From contig NZ_BNBI01000006.1 in the NCBI RefSeq assembly GCF_014655295.1, positions 124,001-188,000 on the forward strand: a stretch of DNA of 64,000 nt, written 5' to 3'. The notes under the pieces were generated by a model. That model worked only from the letters and a program-made list of their open reading frames with translations, was not told the origin of the DNA and did not search any database. This document shows positions 35,149 through 44,700 of this stretch, piece after piece (positions within the stretch are counted from its first letter, which is position 1; every line of letters begins with the position of its first letter). A program made the translations under genes and the position numbers. This stretch comes from Streptomyces fumanus (GTDB lineage Bacteria; Actinomycetota; Actinomycetes; Streptomycetales; Streptomycetaceae).

Positions 35149-35787
35149 ATGACCACCACCCCCGCCGCCCCCACCGTCGGCTTCGACCTGGACATGACCC
35201 TGATCGACTCCCGCCCCGGCATCCGCGCCTGCTACCTGGCCCTGTCGGAGCGCACCGGCACCTACGTCGACGCCGACCTCGCGGTCACCCGCCTGGGCCC
35301 ACCCCTGGAGCAGGAACTCGCGCACTGGTTCCCGGCGGAGCGCCTGTCGGCCACGGCCGACCTGTACCGCTCCCTCTACCCGGAGTACGCCATCGCCGCC
35401 ACCCCCGCCCTCACCGGCGCCCGCGAGGCGATCGAGGCGGTACGCCGCCGCGGCGGCCGGGCGATCGTGGTGACCGCCAAGTACGAGCCCAACGCCAAGC
35501 TCCACCTGGACCACCTCGGCATAGAACCGGACGCGGTGATCGGCGACCTGTGGGCGGAGCAGAAGGCCGTCGCGCTGCGCGAGCACGGCGCGGAGGTCTA
35601 CGTCGGCGACCACCTCGGCGACATCCGCGGCGCCCGCGCCGCCGGCGCCCACTCGGTGGCGGTGGCCACCGGCCCGTACACCGTGGACGAACTGCGCGCG
35701 GCGGGCGCGGACACGGTGCTCACCGATCTGACGGAGTTCCCGGCGTGGCTGGCGGACTACCGGGAGGACAGCGCCTCGCGGGCCTGA
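35149..35787 (+). CDS. HAD-superfamily hydrolase
   Basis: A 212-residue phosphatase-like protein with motif I GFDLDMTLIDSRPGI, motif II VVTAKYEP, and motif IV YVGDHLGDIRGARAAGA, plus a helical cap between. Resembles phosphoglycolate phosphatase-type HADs; substrate unknown. ATG at 35149 is chosen over 35140; neither has a clear Shine-Dalgarno. The last 31 bases overlap the 3' end of the opposite-strand membrane gene. Confidence 0.82.
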   Translation: MTTTPAAPTVGFDLDMTLIDSRPGIRACYLALSERTGTYVDADLAVTRLGPPLEQELAHWFPAERLSATADLYRSLYPEYAIAATPALTGAREAIEAVRRRGGRAIVVTAKYEPNAKLHLDHLGIEPDAVIGDLWAEQKAVALREHGAEVYVGDHLGDIRGARAAGAHSVAVATGPYTVDELRAAGADTVLTDLTEFPAWLADYREDSASRA

Positions 35788-36014
35788 CGGCGGCCCGCCG
35801 CGATCGACCGCAGCACCCCCGCGCCGGCGATCAGGAAGCCGACGCCCATCAGCATGCTCAGCAGGAACATGAAGGTCGGGAAGGGTGTCGTGCCCAGCAG
35901 CAGCGGGGCCACGGTGACCAGGGTGGCCAGGGCGCCGAGGAAGAAGACGATCGCACCGGCGCGGATCAGCCGTTCGCCGGGCGCGGCGGAATTCGTTCGG
36001 GTTTTGTCACGCAC
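35757..36014 (-). CDS. Small two-helix membrane protein
   Basis: An 85-residue protein with two hydrophobic helices (AGAIVFFLGALATLVTVAPL and FLLSMLMGVGFLIAGAGVL), polar ends and Arg-rich C-terminus. No recognised family. GTG start at 36014. It overlaps the HAD gene tail-to-tail by 31 bp. Divergent from the second cold-shock gene. Confidence 0.65.
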   Translation of the reverse strand: MRDKTRTNSAAPGERLIRAGAIVFFLGALATLVTVAPLLLGTTPFPTFMFLLSMLMGVGFLIAGAGVLRSIAAGRRQAREALSSR

Positions 36015-36164
36015 CCCACCAGGGTAGTTCCCAGCCCGAGAGAACAGCCGGGCGACGTCTTGTCACCGGCCCGTAGACCATTAGCCTGGGTACCGGCGGG
36101 TCCGACGACCCGCCCGAGTGCTATCAAGAGCAGTTTTCCGACGAGTACGAGGACGAGGACAGAC

Positions 36165-36548
36165 GTGCCTACCGGCAAGGTCAAGTGGTTCAACAGCGAG
36201 AAGGGCTTCGGCTTTCTCTCCCGGGACGACGGCGGCGACGTCTTCGTCCATTCCTCGGTCCTCCCCGCCGGAGTCGAGACACTGAAGCCCGGTCAGCGCG
36301 TGGAGTTCGGCGTGGTCGCCGGCCAGCGCGGTGACCAGGCGCTCTCCCTGACGCTGCTCGACCCGGCCCCCTCGGTCGCCGCGGCCCAGCGCAAGAAGCC
36401 GGACGAACTCGCCTCCATCGTCCAGGACCTGACGACCCTCCTGGAAAACATCACGCCGATGCTGGAGAAGGGCCGTTACCCCGAGAAGACCTCCGGCAAG
36501 AAAATCGCGGGTCTGCTGCGCGCGGTCGCCGACCAGTTGGACGTCTGA
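36165..36548 (+). CDS. Cold-shock protein with C-terminal extension
   Basis: A 127-residue protein: the first 67 residues are a cold-shock domain (TGKVKWFNSEKGFGFLS, DVFVHSSVLP). A helical extension of about 60 residues follows (KKPDELASIVQDLTTLLENI, then SGKKIAGLLRAVADQLDV). Such tailed CSPs are an actinobacterial subtype. GTG at 36165 follows GAGGAC. The tail may mediate oligomerisation or a protein contact. Monocistronic, with a hairpin and T-tract after the stop. Confidence 0.9.
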   Translation: MPTGKVKWFNSEKGFGFLSRDDGGDVFVHSSVLPAGVETLKPGQRVEFGVVAGQRGDQALSLTLLDPAPSVAAAQRKKPDELASIVQDLTTLLENITPMLEKGRYPEKTSGKKIAGLLRAVADQLDV

Positions 36549-36556
36549 CCCCTTCT

Positions 36557-36576
36557 CGCGGGTTCCGCGGGTTTTT
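36557..36576 (+). terminator. Terminator between the tailed cold-shock gene and mqnD
   Basis: Short stem CGCGG / CCGCG with 3-nt loop followed by GGTTTTT. The T-tract overlaps the last base pairs of the convergent mqnD stop codon (TAA at 36575-36577). Confidence 0.6.
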
Positions 36577-37426
36577 ACGGGAATTCCAGCGCCCCGGGGC
36601 CGAGGGGCGGCAGCAGTCCCTCGGCCGCCGCGCGGGTCAGCAGCCCGCGGACGGCCGCGTAGCCGTCCTCGCCGAGGTCGGCGGTGAACTCGTTGACGTA
36701 CAGCCCGATGTGCTGGTCGGCGACGGCCGGGTCCATCTCCTGGGCGTGTTCCATCACGTACGGGCGGGAGACCTCGGGGTCGTCCCAGGCGGCGCGGACC
36801 GAGGCGCGGACCGCATCGGCCAGCCCGGTCAGCGTCCCGGCGCCCAGCGACCGCTTGGCGATGATCGCGCCCAGCGGGATCGGCAGCCCGGTGGTGGCCT
36901 CCCAGTGCTCGCCCATGTCGGCGAGCTTGTGCAGCCCGTAGTTCTGGTACGTGAACCGGGCCTCGTGGATGACGAGTCCCGCGTCGACCTTCCCGTCCCG
37001 CACGGCCGGCATGATCTCGTGGAACGGCATGACCACGATCTCGCCGACCCCGCCCGGCACGGTGTCCGCCGCCCAGAGCCGGAACAGCAGGTACGCCGTC
37101 GACCGCTCGCTCGGCACCGCGACCGTCTTCCCCCGCAGGTCCACCCCGGCCTCCCGGGTCAGCACCAGCGGCCCGCAGCCCCGGCCGAGCGCGCCCCCGC
37201 AGGGCAGCAGGGCGTACTCGTCGAGGACGTACGGCAGCACCGCGTACGACACCTTCAGCACGTCCAGCTCGCCGCGCTCGGCCATGCCGTTGGTGAGGTC
37301 GATGTCGGCGAAGGTCACGTCGACGGCCGGGGCGCCGGGGAGGCGGCCGTGGGCGAGGGCCTCGAAGACGAAGGTGTCGTTCGGGCAGGGGGAGTAGGCG
37401 ATCCGCAGGGGCGTGTCAGCGGTCAT
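36575..37426 (-). CDS. mqnD: 1,4-dihydroxy-6-naphthoate synthase (futalosine menaquinone pathway)
   Basis: Converts cyclic dehypoxanthine futalosine to 1,4-dihydroxy-6-naphthoate, a late step in the alternative menaquinone route used by Streptomyces. The N-terminal IAYSPCPNDTFVFEAL is the MqnD hallmark; VLKVSYAVLPYVLDEYALL and VPSERSTAYLLFRLWA follow in a periplasmic-binding-protein-like fold. I start at ATG 37426 (283 residues); two further in-frame ATGs at 37453 and 37462 lie within a 9-bp repeat. The gene overlaps mqnB by 11 bp or more. MqnA, its distant relative, has a different signature. Confidence 0.88.
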   Translation of the reverse strand: MTADTPLRIAYSPCPNDTFVFEALAHGRLPGAPAVDVTFADIDLTNGMAERGELDVLKVSYAVLPYVLDEYALLPCGGALGRGCGPLVLTREAGVDLRGKTVAVPSERSTAYLLFRLWAADTVPGGVGEIVVMPFHEIMPAVRDGKVDAGLVIHEARFTYQNYGLHKLADMGEHWEATTGLPIPLGAIIAKRSLGAGTLTGLADAVRASVRAAWDDPEVSRPYVMEHAQEMDPAVADQHIGLYVNEFTADLGEDGYAAVRGLLTRAAAEGLLPPLGPGALEFP

Positions 37427-38171
37427 GGGGGTCTCGGGGGTCTCGGGGGTCATCGGGGTCATGGGGGTTCCACCTCGTGAGGACGGGCGCGAGCTTCCCG
37501 AAGCCGTCGGTGAGCGCGGCGAGGGCGTCGCCGATGCGCCAGGCGGCCCGGTCGCGGGGGCCGACGGGATTGGAGACCGCGCGCAGCTCCAGCACGGGCA
37601 GCCCGTGCGCGGCGGCGGCCTCCGCCACGCCGAAGCCCTCCATGGCCTCGGCGAGGGCGCGGGGGTGGCGGGCGCGCAGCGTCTCGGCGCGCCCGGCGGT
37701 GCCGGTGACGGTGGAGCCGGTCAGCACGGTCCCGGGGCGGGCCCCGGTGGCGTCGGCGACCCGGCGGACCAGACCGGCGGGCGGGCGGTGGGTGACCGTG
37801 CCGAAGCCCAGCTCGGTGACGGGCAGGAAGCCGTCGGCGGTCTCGGCGCCCAGGTCGGCGGCGGTGATCTCGTCGGCGACGACGAGCGAGCCGACGGGCG
37901 CGCCGGGGGCGAAGCCGCCGCCGATGCCGGCCGAGACGACCAGGCCGTAGGGGCGGCCGTCGAGGGCGGCGGCGGTCAGCGCGGTCGCGGCGCCGGCGGC
38001 GGCGAGCGCGGGGCCCACCCCGGCGGCGACCAGGTCCCAGTCACCGGCGCGGTGCAGGGTCGTGCCGGGCAGGGCGACCTCCCGGAGCGGTCCGGGAAGG
38101 CCGCGGGCCACCGCGTCCCGTTCGACGGGGACCGCGGTGGCCACCAGAATCCGTACGGCGGGCGTGGTCAG
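37416..38171 (-). CDS. mqnB: Futalosine hydrolase
   Basis: Hydrolyses futalosine to dehypoxanthine futalosine and hypoxanthine. The 251-residue protein has the nucleosidase-like start VRILVATAVPVERDAV, the purine-site VVSAGIGGGFAPGAPVGSLV, and the catalytic segment AMEGFGVAEAAAAHGLPVLE with RAVSNPVGPRDR. No ATG, GTG or TTG lies upstream of the first beta strand. CTG at 38171, preceded by GAAGGGCGA and overlapping the upstream stop as CTGA, is the best start; GTG at 38144 would cut into the strand. Its last codons lie in the 9-bp repeat. Confidence 0.82.
   Translation of the reverse strand: MTTPAVRILVATAVPVERDAVARGLPGPLREVALPGTTLHRAGDWDLVAAGVGPALAAAGAATALTAAALDGRPYGLVVSAGIGGGFAPGAPVGSLVVADEITAADLGAETADGFLPVTELGFGTVTHRPPAGLVRRVADATGARPGTVLTGSTVTGTAGRAETLRARHPRALAEAMEGFGVAEAAAAHGLPVLELRAVSNPVGPRDRAAWRIGDALAALTDGFGKLAPVLTRWNPHDPDDPRDPRDPHDR
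37422..37466. repeat. 9-bp tandem repeat in the mqnB-mqnD overlap
   Basis: Five 9-bp units (GTCATGGGG, GTCTCGGGG twice, GTCATCGGG, GTCATGGGG) read on the minus strand as Asp-Pro-Arg/His repeats at the end of MqnB and, in a second frame, as Thr-Pro-Glu/Met repeats before MqnD. Three units carry an ATG for mqnD. Confidence 0.9.
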
Positions 38172-38683
38172 TCGCCCTTCTTCAGCTCGAAGGCCCAGAC
38201 ACCGGTGAAGGTCTGGCCGCCCTTCTTGCCGTTGCCGGCGACGACCGCGACCCGGGTGGAGTTGCCCTGCGCGCCGTACTGGGCGTTGAAGAACACGCTG
38301 CCGGGGACCGTGCGGTACGTCTTCTTGCTGTCGTCGGTGAGCGGCTGACCGTTCATCAGGATCGTCCAGCGCTTGTCGGCGATCTTCGGGTCGACGCCGA
38401 AGCGGACGGTCTCGTCCGGGTCGACCGTGATGGACTCGATGTCCTTGTCCTGGAGGCACTTGGTGAGGTCGGCGGTCTTCAGCGTCTCGTCCTCGCCGCC
38501 GCCGCAGGTGGCCTCGGAGCTGATCGAGTCGCTGCCGACGGTCAGCGTCGACATGGGCGTCGGCTTGTCACACGCCGACAGGACGAGCAGTCCGGCGGAC
38601 ACGGCACCGGCGGCGGCGACGGCGCGGCGGCGTCGCACGACGCGGTGTCCAACAGCGGCTGCGCCGCGGGGCAACGTGGTCAT
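38168..38683 (-). CDS. DUF2771-type lipoprotein
   Basis: A 171-residue exported protein. Arg-rich n-region, hydrophobic core, then lipobox LSAC (GLLVLSACDKPTP). The mature part has two Cys in a small acidic segment (TCGGGEDETLKTADLTKCL) and a beta-rich C-terminus (RWTILMNGQPLTDDSKKTYR, TRVAVVAGNGKKGGQTF). It fits DUF2771 as I recall it, function unknown. ATG at 38683. Its stop is fused to the unusual start of mqnB, so mqnB may depend on its translation. Confidence 0.7.
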   Translation of the reverse strand: MTTLPRGAAAVGHRVVRRRRAVAAAGAVSAGLLVLSACDKPTPMSTLTVGSDSISSEATCGGGEDETLKTADLTKCLQDKDIESITVDPDETVRFGVDPKIADKRWTILMNGQPLTDDSKKTYRTVPGSVFFNAQYGAQGNSTRVAVVAGNGKKGGQTFTGVWAFELKKGD

Positions 38684-38743
38684 GGCACGTAGGCTATCGG
38701 GCCCCCCGGGCCCGCCCCCCACCTGGGTACGGCGTGCCGTACG

Positions 38744-40138
38744 TCACGCCACCCGGGCCCGGGCCCCGCCGTGCCGGGCCGAGGCGATCAGACCCCGTAC
38801 GGTCGTCAGCCAGCCGGCGGCGACGATCGCGGCGCCGACCGCGAGACCCAGGGTGCCGTTGAGCGGCATGGCGATGCCGACCGCGCCGCCGAGCACCCAG
38901 GCGACCTGGAGCAGCGTCTCCGACCGGGCGAACGCCGAGGTCCGCACCAGCTCGGGCACGTCCCGCTGGATCAGCGCGTCCAGGGAGAGCTTGGCCAGCG
39001 CCTGCGCGAACCCGGCGACCGCCGCCAGGCCGGCCACCAGCACCGCGCCGAAGAACACCGCCGCCGTGACCGCCGCGGCCAGCACCCCCGCCAGCACCGT
39101 CACGATGATGATCTCCGGGGCGCGGGAGCGCAGCCACGCCCCGACCGCCGTGCCCAGCGCGTTGCCCGCCCCGGCCGCCACGCCCACTATCCCCAGCGAC
39201 ACCGCCGCGCTCTGCCCGGTCATCGGATGCTCGCGCAGCAGGAACGCCAGGAAGAAGATCAGGAAGCCGGTCAGGCAGCGGACGGCGGCGTTGGCGGCCA
39301 GGGCGTGGGTGACCGCCGTGCCGACCGTGCGCAGCCCCGGCCGCTTGACCGGCTTGCGGTGCGGGCCGTGCAGATGGGCCTCGTCGGCGGCGAGCAGCGC
39401 GGTGTCCTCGCCCTTGGCCGAGTCGACCTTGTGGGGCAGGGTGAACGACAGGAACGTTCCGGCCACGAAAAGCACGAAGGCGCCGTACAGCGGCCAGCGC
39501 GGCCCGAGCTGCTGGAGCCCCGCGCCGACCGGGGCCGCCGCGCCGGTGGCCAGCAGCCCGCCGAGGGTGACCCGGGAGTTCGCCTTGACCAGGGAGAAGG
39601 CGGGCGGCAGCAGCCGCGGCACCACCGCGCTTCTGACCACCCCGTACGCCTTGGACGCCACCAGCACGCCCAGCGCGGCCGGGTACATCTCGATGCTGCC
39701 GGTGATCACCGCGCCGGACAGCACCAGGGCGAGCAGCGCCCGCGCCGCCATCGCGGTCGCCATCGCCGCCCGGCGGCCGTGCGGGACCCGGTCCAGGATC
39801 GGGCCGATCACCGGGGCCAGCAGGGTGAACGGCGCCATGGTGATGGCCAGGTACAGCGCCACCCGGCCCCGGGCCTCGTCGGTCGGCACCGAGAAGAACA
39901 CGGTGGAGGCGAGCGCCACGGTGATCATCACGTCGCCGGCGCCGTTCACCGCGTGCAGCTCGATCAGCTTGCCGAGGCCCGACTCGCCGGCCCCGTGCGC
40001 GTGGGTGGCCCGGCGGATGCCCCGGGCCGGTCCGGTCACCGGCAGCCGCAGGGCACGGCCCACCGTGCGGAATCGCCCGGGACCGCGTCCCCGGCCCCCG
40101 CCCTTCAACTCCGTCCGTTCGGTCCGTGCGGCTGCCAC
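38744..40138 (-). CDS. Major facilitator superfamily transporter
   Basis: A 464-residue membrane protein with about 10-12 hydrophobic helices. An Arg-rich cytoplasmic N-terminus (about 60 residues) precedes the first helix. ALYLAITMAPFTLLAPVIGPILDR gives the MFS motif A-like loop (LDRVPHGRRAAM). Substrate unknown. The GTG start at 40138 has only a weak GACGGG upstream. It lies 60 bp upstream of the lipoprotein gene on the same strand, followed by mqnB and mqnD, so all four may be cotranscribed. Confidence 0.75.
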   Translation of the reverse strand: MAAARTERTELKGGGRGRGPGRFRTVGRALRLPVTGPARGIRRATHAHGAGESGLGKLIELHAVNGAGDVMITVALASTVFFSVPTDEARGRVALYLAITMAPFTLLAPVIGPILDRVPHGRRAAMATAMAARALLALVLSGAVITGSIEMYPAALGVLVASKAYGVVRSAVVPRLLPPAFSLVKANSRVTLGGLLATGAAAPVGAGLQQLGPRWPLYGAFVLFVAGTFLSFTLPHKVDSAKGEDTALLAADEAHLHGPHRKPVKRPGLRTVGTAVTHALAANAAVRCLTGFLIFFLAFLLREHPMTGQSAAVSLGIVGVAAGAGNALGTAVGAWLRSRAPEIIIVTVLAGVLAAAVTAAVFFGAVLVAGLAAVAGFAQALAKLSLDALIQRDVPELVRTSAFARSETLLQVAWVLGGAVGIAMPLNGTLGLAVGAAIVAAGWLTTVRGLIASARHGGARARVA

Positions 40139-40461
40139 CCCGTCATAGTGCCCCGAGAGCCGCGTGTATAGCTCCGTTGTGGCGTGGATGGAGCTGATCG
40201 GGTCGGGTGAGGCGCCCGGGCGGGGCGGTCGGGAAACTCCCGTCGGTGTAGGCCCAGCGCACTTGAACAGGTAGCGTGCGTAGCGCGCCGTGGCGAACGT
40301 TCTCGGCCGCGCGCCGTACGGCCATCCCGCAGAATGGATGACGTAGGTGCGCCCGAGCGCGGTCGGGCGCGGACGTCGACGCGGTCCCCGGTTCCGCTCC
40401 GTCCGCCCTCCCGCCGGAAGTGGCGCACCCGTGAGACGGCGTATGGAGAGAAGCGATACCT
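40139..40461. other. Divergent promoter region (MFS gene / DUF3027 gene)
   Basis: About 320 bp with no coding signal that I trust; the frames crossing it have poor codon bias. It must hold promoters for both flanking genes. TTGAAC at about 40264 could be a -35 element, but I find no convincing matching -10 and no clear palindrome. Confidence 0.3.
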
Positions 40462-41388
40462 GTGAGCGCAGCGACAACGCGAAGCCGCACCCCCGACCGC
40501 CTGTGCGCCGAGGCCGTCGACCTCGCCCGGGCCGCGGCGGAGGAGGCCGCCGCGCCCGGTGTGGTCGGCGAACACGTGGGGCTGATCTCCGAGGGTGACC
40601 GCGTCGTCACGCACTTCTTCGAGTGCAGGGAGCTGGGCTACCGCGGCTGGCGCTGGGCCGTCACCGTCGCCCGCGCCTCCCGCGCCAAGGTCGTCACGGT
40701 CGACGAGGCGGTGCTGCTGCCCGGCCCCGACGCGGTCCTCGCCCCCGAGTGGGTGCCGTGGAGCGAGCGGCTGCGCCCCGGCGACATGGGCCCCGGCGAC
40801 CTGCTGCCCACCGACGCGGACGACCTGCGGCTGGAGCCGGGCTGGTCCGGCGAGGACGAGCCGCCGCCGAACTCCGCCGTCTCCGAGGACATGGCCGCGC
40901 TCGCCGAGGCCGAGGACGCCGAGGTCACCGGCGCCCGCCCGGCCGAGCTGCCGGTCACCCCGCCGCGCGGCACGATCGCGGCCGTCGCCGACGAACTGGG
41001 CCTGCGCCGCGCCCGGGTGCTGTCCCGGTACGGGCTGCACACCGCCGCCGACCGCTGGGAGGAGGCGTTCGGCCCCAAGACCCCGATGGCCCAGGCGGCG
41101 CCCGCCGCGTGCGTGTCCTGCGGGTTCCTGGTCCGGATCGGCGGCTCGCTCGGGCAGGCGTTCGGGGTGTGCGCCAACGAGTTCTCCCCGGCGGACGGGC
41201 GGGTGGTCTCCCTCGCCTACGGGTGCGGCGGGCACTCCGAGGCGGCGGTCATGCCGAAGCCGCCGCAGCCGGCTCCGCCGGTGATCGACGAGACGCGGGT
41301 GGATCCGTTCCCGCTGCGGCCGGCGCCGGACTCGGGTTCGGTACCGGTCGCCGAGGACGCGTCCTCGGCGGAACTCGGGCATTCGTAG
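40462..41388 (+). CDS. DUF3027-family protein
   Basis: A 308-residue soluble protein. Conserved features include LISEGDRVVTHFFECRELGY, GWRWAVTVARASRAKVVTVD, LLPGPDAVLAPEWVPWSERL, and a C-terminal Cys set (ACVSCGFLVRIGGSLGQAF, VCANEFSPADGRVVSLAYGC) likely to bind zinc. These fit the actinobacterial DUF3027 family. Function unknown. GTG start at 40462 with GGAGAG upstream. The large ATPase gene follows after a repeat-filled gap. Confidence 0.8.
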   Translation: MSAATTRSRTPDRLCAEAVDLARAAAEEAAAPGVVGEHVGLISEGDRVVTHFFECRELGYRGWRWAVTVARASRAKVVTVDEAVLLPGPDAVLAPEWVPWSERLRPGDMGPGDLLPTDADDLRLEPGWSGEDEPPPNSAVSEDMAALAEAEDAEVTGARPAELPVTPPRGTIAAVADELGLRRARVLSRYGLHTAADRWEEAFGPKTPMAQAAPAACVSCGFLVRIGGSLGQAFGVCANEFSPADGRVVSLAYGCGGHSEAAVMPKPPQPAPPVIDETRVDPFPLRPAPDSGSVPVAEDASSAELGHS

Positions 41389-41422
41389 CGACGCGTGTGC
41401 CGGCCGGCGGTCCGGTGGTCAT

Positions 41423-41639
41423 CGGCCTTGCGGCCTCGTCCTCAAACGCCGGACGGGCTGGTAAGGCGGGTGACCGGCGTCGATCGGGTGCCGGGCGGGC
41501 TGGTGGGGCGGGTGGCCGGTGTTGACCGGGTGCCGGGTGGGCTGGTGGGTCGGCCTTGCGGCCTCGTCCTCAAGCGCCGGACGGGCTGGTAAGGCGGGTG
41601 ACCGGCGGCGATCGGGTGCCGGACGGGCTGGTGGGGCGG
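41423..41639. repeat. 89-bp direct repeat built on a common Streptomyces motif
   Basis: Two 89-bp copies (41423-41511 and 41551-41639), 86 of 89 identical. Each starts CGGCCTTGCGGCCTCGTCCT and contains CGCCGGACGGGCTGG, a motif I recall between genes across Streptomyces. Further degenerate GGGTGCCGGGCGGGCTGGT units fill the rest of the gap 41389-41783. Open frames here are composition artefacts; I see no gene. Confidence 0.85.
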
Positions 41640-41783
41640 TCGGTGTCAACGGGGTGCCGTGCCGGGCGTCGGGCCGGGCGGCCGGTGTCGGGCGGGCCGT
41701 GGCCTCGTCGGCTCGCATGGGTGGGTGATCCGCGCGGTACCTTCGACCCCACGTCGCTTCAGGGCCGATGAGGAGAGATGAAC

Positions 41784-44700
41784 GTGAGCAAGTTCGTGCG
41801 GCCCGCCGCCGAGGGCGCGGACCCGTTCGGTACGGCGAGGCTGCGGCGCGGGGTGCTGGACGCCTGGGCCACCAGCCCGGCCCGGTTCCGGGAGGACGCC
41901 AACGCCGAGGAGGACCTCGTCCTCGGCGGCTACCGGGACCGCCTCGTCGTGGAGCTCGCGCAGAACGCCGCTGACGCCGCCGCCCGGGCCGGCGTGCCCG
42001 GCCGGTTCCGCCTCACCCTGCGCGACGGCGTGCTCGTCGCCGCCAACACCGGCGCCCCGCTGGACGCGGCCGGCGTCGAGTCGCTGTCCACGCTGCGGGC
42101 CTCCGCCAAACGGGACACCCCCGCCGTGGGCCGGTTCGGCGTCGGGTTCGCCGCCGTCCTCGCCGTCAGCGACGAACCCGCCGTCGTCGCCCGGCACGGC
42201 GGCGTCCGCTGGTCCCTGGCCGAGGCCCGCGACCTGGCCGCCGACACCGCCCGGCACAGCCCCGGCCTCGGCGACGAGATCCGCCGCCGGGACGGCCACG
42301 TACCGCTGCTGCGGCTGCCGTTCCCGGCCGAGGGCCGGGCCCCCGACCCGTACGACACGGCCGTCATCCTGCCGCTGCGCGACACCGCCGCCGCCGACCT
42401 CGCCGAACGGCTGCTGCACGCCGTGGACGACGCCCTGCTGCTCGCCCTGCCCGGCCTGGCGGAGGTGGTGATCGAGACCGGCGACGACACCGTACGGACC
42501 CTGCGCCGCCGCACCGACGGCGAGCTGACCGTCGTAGAGGACTCCCGCGAGGGCCTGACCCGCTGGCGCACCACCGCCGCGCACGGCCCGCTCACCCCCG
42601 AGCTCCTCGCCGACCGGCCGGTCGAGGAGAAGCTGCGTCCGCACTGGTCGGTCACCTGGGCGGTGCCCGTGGACGACGAGGGCGCCCCCGTCCCGCCCCG
42701 GACCAGCCCCGTCGTGCACGCGCCCACGCCCAGCGACGAACCGCTCGGCGTGCCCGCGCTGCTGATCGCGTCGTTCCCGCTGGACTCCACCCGCCGGCAC
42801 GCCGCCCCCGGCCCGCTCACCGACTTCCTGGTGGAGCGCGCCGCCGACGCCTACGCCGGGCTGCTCGCCGACTGGCGGCCGGTCACCGACCGGATCATCG
42901 GCCTGGTGCCCGGCCCGCTGGGCCAGGGCGAACTGGACGGCACCCTGCGCCGGGCCGTCCTGGAACGCCTGCCGCGCACCGCGTTCCTGCCGCCCGCCGC
43001 CGAGCCCCGCGACGACGACCCCGACCTGCCCGCCGCGCTGCGCCCCCGGGACGCCGAGGTGGTCGAGGGCGCGGGCGCCGACACCGTACGGGTGCTGGCG
43101 GAGGTGCTGCCGACGGTGCTGCCCGCCGGGCTGGAACGCCGGGTGGAGCTGCGTACCCTGGGCGTGGCGCGGGTGCCGCTGACCGAGGCGGTCGACCGGC
43201 TGGCCGGGCTGGAGAAGGACCCGGACTGGTGGTGGCGGCTGTACGACAGCCTGGCCGGGGTCGACCCGGACCGGCTCTCGGGGCTGCCGGTGCCGCTGGC
43301 CGACGGCAGGACGACGATCGGGCCCCGGCAGGTGCTGCTGCCCACCGCCGAGGCGCCCGTCCTCGACCCGGAGGTGCTGTCCCGCCTCGGGCTGAAGGTC
43401 GCCCATCCGGACGCCGCCCATCCGCTGCTGGAGAAGCTCGGCGCCCTCCCGGCGACGGCCCGGGCCGTGCTGACCACCCCGCAGGTCAGGGCCGCGGTCG
43501 CCGCCTCCCTGGACGACGGGGGCGCGGCGAACTGGGAGGACGACGGCCTCGACGCCGAGGAACTCGCCGACACCGTCCTCGGCCTGGTCCGCGACGCTGG
43601 CCTGGAGCCCGGCGAGGAGCCCTGGCTCGGCGCGCTCGCCCTGCCCGACGAGGACGGCGAACTCTCCCCGGCGGGCGAACTCGTCTTCCCCGGCGGCCCG
43701 TTCGCCCGGGTGATGCGGGAGGGCGAACTCGCCGCCGTGGACGGCGAACTGGCCGCCAAGTGGGGCCCGGACCCGCTCGCCGCCTGCGGGGTCCTCGTCA
43801 CCTTCGCCCTGGTCCGCGCCACCGACGTGGTGCTCGATCCGGACGAACTGGAGCCCCGCGAGGGCGACTTCGCCGAACCGGACGACGCCGGACTGCTGGA
43901 CGCGGTGGACGTGTGGTGCGAGGACATCCTCGACCGCTTCCCCGACACCCCCGTCCCGCCGGTCGCCACCGAACTCGTCGCCGTCCGCGACCTGGACCTG
44001 GTGGACGACGACAAGTGGCCCGAGGCGCTCGCCCTGCTCTCCCGGCCGCCGCTGCGCGACGCGCTGGTGGAGCCGGTGCGGATGCTGCTGCCCGACGGCA
44101 CCCACGAGACCGTACGGCCGTACACCGCGTGGTGGCTGCGCGGCCACCCCGTGCTCGGCGGGCGCCGCCCGGCCGGACTGCGCGCGGCCGGCGGCGACCC
44201 GCTGCTGCGCGGCCTGTACGACGACGCCGACGCCGCCGGCTTCGACGACGAACAGGTCCTGCGGGCGCTCGGCGTCCGCACCTCCGTCGCCGCGCTGCTG
44301 GACGAACCGGGCGGCGCCGCCGAACTCCTGGACCGCCTCGCCGACCCCGCCCGCCCCGTCACCGCCGCGCAACTGCACGCCCTGTACGGGGCGCTGGCCG
44401 GCCTCGACCCCGAGGGGGTGACCCTGCCGGACGAGCTGCGCGCGGTGGTCGACGGCGAGGTGCGGGTGGTGGACGCGGCGGACGCGGTGGTCGTGGACTC
44501 GCCCGACCTGCTCCCCTTCACCACCGGTGTGCCCCTCCTCCCGGTCCGCCCCGCCCGCGCCGCCGAACTGGCGGAACTCTTCCAGGTCCGGCGGCTGAGC
44601 GAGTCCGTCACCGGCCGCGTCGACTCCGAGGGCACGGAACACGCCGTCCCGGAAGCGGTACGGGTCCTGCTGGGCGAGCGCACCCCCGCGACGTACCTCG

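Noticed and set aside
36575..37426. Naming this gene mqnA
   Set aside because: The SPCPNDTF signature and adjacency to mqnB fit MqnD; MqnA has a different N-terminal pattern.
41419..41718. 99-residue Pro/Arg-rich minus-strand frame
   Set aside because: Encoded entirely by the 89-bp repeat array; no ribosome site or conserved pattern.
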